Shown in pieces: positions 57,638-64,000 of a stretch of 64,000 nt of DNA. The translations under genes were made by a program, and so were the position numbers. This DNA is from Zelopaecilomyces penicillatus (lineage: Eukaryota > Ascomycota > Sordariomycetes > Hypocreales > Pseudodiploosporaceae). Every line of letters begins with the position of its first letter. Within the stretch, counting starts at the first letter, position 1. Location of the stretch: contig VCCP01000003.1 of assembly GCA_005765155.1 (NCBI GenBank), positions 6,138,001-6,202,000 on the forward strand, in the 5' to 3' direction. The notes under the pieces were generated by a model. That model did no database searches. It saw only the letters and a program-made list of their open reading frames with translations, and was not told the DNA's origin.

Positions 57638-57870
57638 ATGGAATTATCACTCACGTTCCTTGTTTGTAAGTATATAGACTTATATGCTTTGTTAATAGGC
57701 GAATAATACGCAAGACGAGGGTTGTCAACAATCTATACAACAGACCATGCGAGGCACATTATGAGCGGGGGCAGTGCAAGAATGATGCAGATTATAAAGA
57801 TGATAAGGAATGCTTCGATAACGGAAACTGCAGGAAGACAATAGATGTCGCGTGTTTTGGGGACGTTTGA
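57638..57870 (+). pseudogene. SSP array copy 1, truncated, Cys-rich second frame
   Basis: The left-most recognisable member of the array. It starts ACAAGATGGAATTATCACTC (MELSLTFLV) and runs straight into a GTAAGT donor. The intron (57666-57697) ends TATATGCTTTGTTAATAG, matching the intron of copy 5 (ATATGCATGTTGAATAG). After it, GCGAATAATACGCAAGAC matches the copy 5 exon 2 start GTGAACAACACGCGAGAC. Most of the first exon seen in the intact copy is missing and the join is out of frame. A +1 frame stays open to 57870 and reads PCEAHYERGQCKNDADYKDD, then KECFDNGNCRK and VACFGDV, with five cysteines. The homology is clear at DNA level; the open Cys-rich frame may be the older coding frame. Confidence 0.6.
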
Positions 57871-58704
57871 CTCTTGGTATTCGAATATCTTGTAATTAAT
57901 TGGCAGCCAAGAACGCCGTGGCAACCATGTGATTACCTACCTACCCAGTACAGAGCCTGGTTGCAACCGAGAGAAGAGACAACAGCAGCACGTCAGGTAT
58001 ATGGCGATTTGTTTGGCAATACAGCCGATTTTGATAGTTGGCCATCATTCATTCCGAAGTATGGGCATTATGTATCGTTGTCTGTGTTACGATGACAGTG
58101 CAGATTTACAAGGAACGAAAGCGATCATGTGGGTGTGACAGAGTTGCCAAATCAGTGCAACATCTTTCACCTCAGCTTAGCCACCAATTCGACGACCTCC
58201 AATGATAACATAAATCAGGTCCCCGAAATTACGACAATGTTTCACACTCGACTGGGACCCATGGTGAGCAGACAGCTTTCCTAGCTGTACTACGTAGTAT
58301 GGGGTTGCAGCCTTGATTTAAATCGGTCTTGAGTCAAGGCGCTGGGGAGAAAGAGCCGGCGTCGGTGGCTTTGGAGCAAAAGCGGCACGCTCATTTAGTT
58401 ATACCACAGTGCCAATGAGGAGAGTATGTGGTAAAACAGTTTCACCATAGTGTAGTCACCAAATTCGAAAATCGTCCAATCATGCAAGGCAGCTGATCCC
58501 CGAAACTATAACATATCTTACATCTTCGCGTGACAGCGGCGTCACATAAATCTTGGCAATCTATGATCGACCGATAGCCGAGTTATCGGGTTGATTGCAA
58601 GTATTATCATGCTTGGCCCAATTTCCGTCTGCTTGGTGGGATGAAGGGATATGACAGATTTCTACACTCAAATAGCCAACCAACTTTAGTACGTCCAAGC
58701 CACG
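57871..58704. other. Intergenic between array copies
   Basis: About 830 bp with no protein-like frame. Presumably remnants of promoter and tail DNA from the neighbouring copies, too diverged to align by eye. Confidence 0.35.
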
Positions 58705-58836
58705 ATGAAGTTATAAGTCATGCTGCTTACTATTCTACTAAGGAGCCACGGCAGCTTAGTTCAGTGGTGAAACGACAAGATGAGCAAGTGCTGCCATGTG
58801 CGACTTGCAAAGAGGACTGCGTAAAAGAATCAAAAT
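58705..58836 (+). pseudogene. SSP array copy 2, broken
   Basis: GATGAAGTTATAAGTCATGC aligns with the intact copy (GATGAAACTCTCAGTCACGC); the fourth codon is a stop (TCA to TAA). Further on the homologous Cys segment is kept in another frame, as KRQDEQVLPCATCKEDCVKE, against the intact RDEHKQSCTTCRENC. A frameshift and a stop both block expression. Several differences from the intact copy are C to T or G to A. The intron and tail parts are not recognisable. Confidence 0.65.
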
Positions 58837-59540
58837 AGTTAAGGTGATTATTCTCTCTTGGTTGTTATCTTGGAGGTTACCTTTTTTTTTTTCCTATTAT
58901 TTGGGTAGAGAATTAATGATATGGAGGAGAAGGGTTGTGGTCGAGTATGACGATTGAAAAAAACACGCCAACTTTCTTATACAGTGTATAGAATTCAAGA
59001 CCTTTGTTCCTTTTGCTCGAGAATGAGAGCACATAACAATGCGTACTCGCCGAGAAAGAGCCGGCAAGAGCCATATGGTTTTGGTATAGCAGCACGCTCT
59101 TTCAGCTGTGTCGCAGCTAACATGTGAGAGAGATCATGTGGATGTAACGAGTGTTTGATTGGTAGGAACAGTTTCACACCGGATTGGTCACCGGTTCGAG
59201 AGCATCTGCGGAGTGCTGGTATCCAATGATGTGGCGCGCCATGTTCCCCAAGATCGTCCCATGTCTTACACGAAAGTGTGGCAGCAGCGGCCAGATATCC
59301 CGGGATTTATCATTGGTAGGCAGACAGCCTCGTTGTCGGATTGCAGTGATGCATCTTAGCTCGGTTTGGTGGGGGGTCCCCTTCATACTTTGTATTGAAA
59401 GAACAGCGATGGAATAACAACATGACTATCATTTACACGTCTCACAGTTTGAGTAATTAGATAGATGCCAATATACTTGGACAGAAAATAGATGTGTGAA
59501 ATAGGGAATGGGCGAGGTGGACGCTACGAGAAATAATGTG

Positions 59541-59548
59541 TATAAATA
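59541..59548 (+). promoter_or_regulatory. TATA box of SSP array copy 3
   Basis: TATAAATA about 93 bp before the homologous ATG at 59641. The intact copy has a related CATAAATAG at 61280-61288, 84 bp before its ATG. The shared position supports duplication of promoter and gene together. Confidence 0.5.
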
Positions 59549-59640
59549 GAGCTCATAAATCCCACAATATATCTACCTAGTCAAACAACTCCATCACTGT
59601 CCCAAACTCAACCAGCATACACCCAAGCCAACGCCCAAGA

Positions 59641-60428
59641 TGAAGTTCTCAACCACGTCACGTTTCTCACGCTTCTATTGGGAGTCCCCACAGCTGGTCC
59701 ATTGGTTCATTGACAGGATGACCATGAGCTGGAGTGTGCAACTTACTAGGCAGATTGTTTACTGACAACTAAATGTGTGAGTGGTGTCACTACCTGGTCT
59801 TTTAAGCTTATATACTGATACTTCCCTTGGGATAGGATAGCAATGAGGGTGAGGGGGCCCGTGAAATATGCGACTTTCTTTTTGTGACGCGGCTTGCCAA
59901 ACCGGAGACGACGGCAATACGGGAGGTGACGACAGTCCAGGAGGCGACGACTCTGGAAACATTGGTACTCCCGGGGAGGACGACGCCAGCGGCAATGGCA
60001 ACACCGGAGGCAATGGCAGGCCTGAAGGCGACGATGCTGGAAACAATGACAGTCCTACAGAAGGCACACCATCAGCTTCGCACGAGGTCGGTAACCATAG
60101 TACCATGATTACCCACAGATCTATGGACCCTAATACTGCGATTGCTTCTGCAAAGGGATCCAGAGCGGCTTCTGTAAAGCAGTATTTGCGAGAAAACGCA
60201 GACTGTCCGTCTGGGCTGTCCAGCGAGTTCTCTGGCACTATCCATCATCGCATCATGACTTTTTCCAACTATTTAGATTCATCCTTCCCCGGGAACAATG
60301 TCCACCCAAATCTAGTAGCCCTAGATCTGAAGACTCAGCCCTACTATCATGCTAAGAAGCTGGGTCTAGTTGCCTCAGAAATCACAGACCGAAAGCTACG
60401 AGGAGCAACAGCTTCCAAAGATGGCTAA
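59641..60428 (+). pseudogene. SSP array copy 3, broken, with Gly/Asp-rich tail
   Basis: The first exon aligns with the intact copy from ATGAAGTTCTCAACCACG, but a frameshift follows after about six codons; in the shifted frame FLTLLLGVPTAGPLVH continues the signal peptide, then TGA and TAG stops interrupt the Cys segment. The intron has a GTGAGT donor and ends GGGATAG near 59836. In the second exon an open frame (59868-60428) reads CDAACQTGDDGNTGGDDSPG, matching CNTGDDG of copy 5, then a Gly/Asp/Asn-rich tail and a further 100 residues (IASAKGSRAASVKQYLREN). GCTTCTGCAAAGGGATCCAG in this part matches DNA downstream of the intact copy (GGCTCTGCAAAGAAATCAAG near 61884), so the duplicated unit extends past the stop codon of that copy. 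Confidence 0.65.
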
Positions 60429-61364
60429 GTGAGTCTGGCAAAGTCTACAATTTCTCACAAAGCATATCTCAGGCCCAGCCTAATCAGAAACGGCTACCAA
60501 GACCAGTGGCTCAAGGTTTTGACCGTCTAGATCATATGTGTAACGAAGCCATCCCGCCAAACTAAGACAAAAGTTTGGAAGGGAGAAAGGGCTGATCAGA
60601 AAGCTTGGCACCACAAGGCTGACAAAATGTTTCAATGGTATGGATCTGGTGTTGGAGGAGCAAGTATTGCAAGAGAAAGTGACACGGCTGAGCAGCGATA
60701 GTTACCCATTCCAGTTAGTGGCTCTAACGAACTTGATAGATATCGCCAAGGCTGGCAGGAGGTAGCGAAGACACAACAGCAACCAAGCATATTTGTATAG
60801 AGCAGCGATCAGGTTCATCCATAGCGCGCACAATCAGCCACTTCGACGCTTCAAGCCTACTGAGAATGCTCAGCTATACAACATGGAGGCCGTTGCTCGT
60901 GCCGTCTACCTTTCAAGGTTTTCCCAACATGTAGTACCGAGTAGATGACAAGCTGCTGAGCATTGGGCCGTCTCAAAGAAGAAAAGTGAATGAATTTAAT
61001 TTCAATACTGCGTATTATGGTTGACTAGTGTACTCATCAAAAGACATTGTCATACATGTTTGCTTTTTTCCCATCTTCCTCGTGACTTACAACAATGCAG
61101 ATGTAAGACTCGCTTTGCTTTTCTTAAAGTACGATGCTAAAAATGTTTTGGATATATTACCAATGCCTTCATCACACAGCTATAAAGATTCATGCTATGT
61201 ATACTAATGCAAATACAAGGGGTGCGGTGTGTTTAACAAGAGAGGAGCTACTTGAACGCTCCAAGAGAACAAACATGCTCATAAATAGCGCTTATATTTC
61301 CACATATTTCATGTAGCTAACACCTCTCACCCTTAACTCGACCAAGATACACTCAAAGCCCAGG
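60429..61364. other. Inter-copy DNA with residual coding signal
   Basis: Between copies 3 and 4. From about 60565 to 60700 one plus frame reads KVWKGERADQKAWHHKADKM, then FQWYGSGVGGASIARESDTA, without a stop until after AEQR; an adjacent frame then continues FQLVALTNLIDIAKAGRR near 60715-60765, and a third reads ENAQLYNMEAVARAVYLSRF near 60860-60920. This looks like decayed coding sequence of an unrecognised protein. The last 150 bp carry the promoter of copy 4. Confidence 0.35.
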
Positions 61365-61820
61365 ATGAAACTCTCAGTCACGCTGCTTGCACTCCTTGCT
61401 GGAGTCGCCGCAGCTAGCTCAATATCACTACAGCACCGGGATGAGCATAAGCAGTCATGCACAACTTGCCGGGAAAACTGCGCAAATCATATACCATGTG
61501 TTAGTACTAACTTTGCTGCCTTATTTAATAGCATGTATGCTTACAAGCCTTGTTGGTAGGGGAGCTATGGTATGGCTCGCCGCAGTGGTGATAACAGCAA
61601 CCCTGGAAACAATGGCAACCCTAAAAACAATAGTGATCCTGGCAGTGGCAGTCCTGAAGGCAGTGGAAATCCCAACAACGGCAATCCTGGAAACAGTGAT
61701 GATACTGTCAGTGGCAGTCCTGGGGAGAGTGGAAGTTCCAATAACGGCAATCCTAGCAATGGAAATCCTAACAACGGCAATCCAGCAAACAATGGCGATC
61801 CTGCCAGTGGCCCCGCCTAG
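61365..61820 (+). CDS. SSP array copy 4, intact small secreted protein with Asn-Gly-Pro-rich tail
   Basis: Two exons, 61365-61499 and 61560-61820, with a 60-nt intron (GTTAGT donor, GTACTAACTT branch-like site, TTGGTAG acceptor), give 131 residues. The signal peptide is MKLSVTLLALLAGVAAASS. A four-Cys module follows (QSCTTCRENCANHIPC). After the splice the protein is low-complexity: Asn/Gly/Pro/Ser repeats such as NPGNNGNPKNNSDPGSGSPE and NPNNGNPANNGDP. The second Cys block seen in copy 5 (CQVCVLVCEVTC) is absent here. It is the only copy with start, splice sites and frame all intact. The tail could be an extended, secreted linker or wall-bound segment. The family is not recognised; an effector-like or wall role is inference. 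Confidence 0.7.
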
Positions 61821-61994
61821 GCCTCCTTTATTAAGAGTAATAAGACAGACATGGTGATGGTCATCACTACTGATTCTGGCTCTGCAAAGAAATCAAGAGC
61901 TGCTGCTATAGATTGATATATTGGGCCCAGATGGATACGCTGATGGCTTGGAATGGACTGTGGTGACAACCACCTATATTGTATGTATTCGGGC

Positions 61995-63057
61995 TCCTAC
62001 AAATAGCACGCTCCTCACACTCTGAGTTGGAGTCACTACAGCTAGCCCAATACTAAACCGGCAAAATGAGCGTGACCAGTCATGCGCAACTTGCCATGAC
62101 AAATGCGTACACAAGACTAAATGTGTAAGTGGACTTTCTACCTTGTTTATTAGCATGTAGACTAATATGCATGTTGAATAGGTGAACAACACGCGAGACA
62201 ACGGTTGTCAAGTATGCGTACTAGTCTGCGAGGTGACCTGCAATACTGGAGATGATGGTGGTGATGCTGCTGCTGCCGCTGCAGGCCACCGCAATAAGAG
62301 GGACGGCGATACTGCTGATGGCGATGATGGCGCTACTGGTGGCGACGATGATACTGCTGATAATGGTGGTGATGCTGGAGGTGGTGAAGGTGAAGGCAAC
62401 CGCAAGAAGAGGGACGGCGATGGTTCTGAGCACATGGTCAGTCCTAACAGTGGCTCTTGAGGCGGCGGCACTGGAGGCAATCGAAAGAAGAGACGCGACG
62501 ACGCTGGAAACAACAGAAGTCCTGATGCTGAGGGCGATGATGCTGGAAACAACGGTGATCCTGACGGTAGAGGAGACAATTCTGGAAACAAACGCAGTCA
62601 AGGCAACAGCGGTCAAAGCTCTGGCAGCTTAGCACCCGATGACAAAAAAGACGGCAGCGTTTTAGAAGGCCGCGGTTTTGGAAGCGGTGGCGCCGAAACC
62701 GACGGCAGTTCAGGAAGCAATGTTTCAGGAGGCATTTCCACTAGATTCGGCAGTCTTGGAAGGCACCGCAATAAGAGAGACAACAACTTCGATGGGGATA
62801 GCAACACTGGTAGTCCTGGCGCAGGAGACAACAGCACAGGAGGCGAAGGGGGAGGTGATGCTGGAGGTGATGCTAAAGGTAGTGGTGATACGCGTAGTCA
62901 AGAGGGTGATAAAAACGATATAGGAACTGATGCTGGACGGGATGTTGGAGGCCATTAAAAGAAGAGCGACATTAATACAGACAGAGGCCATAACTCTGAT
63001 GGTTCTGGCGCAGGAGACAGCGATGATAGCGATATGAAGAGAAATGCCAATCGCTAG
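61995..63057 (+). pseudogene. SSP array copy 5, long Gly/Asp-rich form with Lys-Arg sites, broken
   Basis: The first exon aligns with the intact copy but has lost the ATG, carries a TAG near its start and a TGA in the signal peptide; then NRQNERDQSCATCHDKCVHK leads to a donor at 62125. The intron runs to 62181. Exon 2 starts VNNTRDNGCQVCVLVCEVTC, then NTGDDGG, and continues as Gly/Asp/Asn/Ser-rich sequence in one frame to TAG 63055, about 290 codons, with only two internal stops (TGA 62458, TAA 62956). Six Lys-Arg pairs occur in this frame, at 62296, 62407, 62488, 62590, 62773 and 63037, several in the context N-R/K-K-R-D. The frame has been kept open far longer than chance allows in such sequence, so it decayed recently. 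Confidence 0.65.
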
Positions 63058-64000
63058 GTTAATTCCAAGACAGAAACAGAGACAGCCTGATCAATTCACC
63101 CCGAAAGCTGCACTTACTATCAGAATACTCCGTGGTGTTTGGAAGAGAATGATGATTGAATTTTTCTTTTGCAAATGAATACTGTCCACAGCGGTCTCTA
63201 CTATCCTGTGCCAGCTCATGTTCATCGATGTATATAGATATATATATATATATATATTAAATGACAAAGAAAGCTGCTCTTCTTGGCTGGATGCCTTCCT
63301 CAACATCGCGTCTTATTAAGCCAGCACAAGTAGCTTTGTTTGGCCTTACCCCTCTTCCCACTCTCCATATTGTCGAGCCGTTTCATCATATTGTCTACAT
63401 CTGCGCCCGAGCATGTCCATTCACAAGCTTCATGTCTAATATACGCAAGAAACAAAAAAGAAAGAAAACGGTGGGGAAGAATATTCCGTCTACAGGGGTT
63501 CCGGCCAAAAAGAAAAGGGGAAGGGTATTCCACTCTAACCTCTGAATTCTGTCAACAGAAAAGAAGAGTATTAGACCGTATGTGCTTTCGCGCGCGTGAA
63601 CAGGCATCGCAGATTGATGCCTCGCATCAGAGCCCTTTTGAAACCAAGACCCATGGGCACTGGTTTTTTTTTTATTTAGATTCTGTTTTGCGCTAAAACT
63701 TCAAACTAAACAAAAGACGTGGGGGGTTGTATAGTTGTCAAGTATATTCTGTTTTTAGTTTTATTTTGGTTGAATCTTTGACGCTGAAAGAAGTTTCAGG
63801 TGTGTACATGATTCGGAAAGTTTACACCAACACTATCAGGTCTCAAGACTTGCTATTCAGCCTGTGTTGGATTTTAATAGTCCCGAGGATCAACATCTAT
63901 CATGAGAAATATTCTTCATGTCAATCAAAAGCTAAATCAGAATCCAATTCAACCCAAAACGCAACGCAGTATGTGTAAAAGTAGCCAGTACCCCATTCAA
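63058..64000. other. Intergenic, no gene supported
   Basis: AT-rich to the window end. Contains the TA microsatellite. Open frames are short and without composition typical of protein. No further array copy was detected. Confidence 0.45.
63231..63260. repeat. (TA)9 microsatellite
   Basis: TATATAGATA followed by nine TA units (63239-63256). It marks the right border of the SSP array region. Confidence 0.85.

Noticed and set aside
62208..62616. Long minus-strand frames over the Gly/Asp-rich copy
   Set aside because: They are Ser/Pro/Leu- or Ala/Val/Ile-rich mirrors of the low-complexity plus-strand coding sequence.

Overview
The window is nuclear DNA of a filamentous ascomycete (Pezizomycotina). 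Genes carry several short introns with GTAAGT-type donors, CTAAC-like branch points and AG acceptors. The gene content also fits: a Zn2Cys6 regulator, a CYP53-type P450, an NLP, VAO-type FAD oxidases, a fused bioDA gene and many small secreted proteins. The genus cannot be read from the sequence. No tRNA, rRNA, CRISPR array or prokaryotic feature was found.

Layout. 1-5.5 kb: the 3' part of a secreted FAD-linked oxidase and a complete necrosis-inducing (NLP) gene, both secreted-type. 5.6-10.2 kb: gene-poor DNA with a Ty3/gypsy integrase relic and a decayed minus-strand coding region. 10.3-32 kb is the gene-dense core. Two related Ser/Thr-rich secreted proteins (10.3-11.6 kb minus, 30.6-32.0 kb plus) bracket a tandem DUF427 gene, the purine enzyme FGAM synthase, and a complete late biotin pathway: bioB (plus), bioF (minus) and the fused bioDA (plus). 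32.4-45 kb: a fungal-specific transcription factor with an apparent frameshift beside its zinc cluster, an orphan gene with internal peptide repeats and a repeated leader, a benzoate 4-hydroxylase-like P450, a small Cys-pair protein, and an F-box-like gene. 45-57 kb is sparse, with an acidic protein carrying two CXXC pairs and a GPI-anchored cupredoxin-like protein. 57.6-63.1 kb holds a head-to-tail array of at least five copies of one small secreted Cys-rich gene; one copy is intact and the others are broken.

How the genes work together. The bioF product (KAPA) is converted by bioDA to DAPA and then dethiobiotin, and bioB inserts sulfur to give biotin. The bioF protein ends in Ser-Arg-Leu, a peroxisomal targeting signal, and bioB has a mitochondrial-like leader, so the pathway is probably split between organelles. 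FGAM synthase acts in de novo purine synthesis and shares an upstream region with bioB. The secreted genes (NLP, FAD oxidase, Ser/Thr-rich pair, cupredoxin-like, SSP array) suggest a fungus that interacts with a host or other organisms; that is inference.

The least explained features are the decaying SSP array, one member of which has six spaced Lys-Arg sites, the peptide-repeat orphan gene with its repeated leader, and the paralogous secreted pair that differ by one intron. Exon boundaries were placed by eye from splice signals and reading frame and have not been tested against transcripts.
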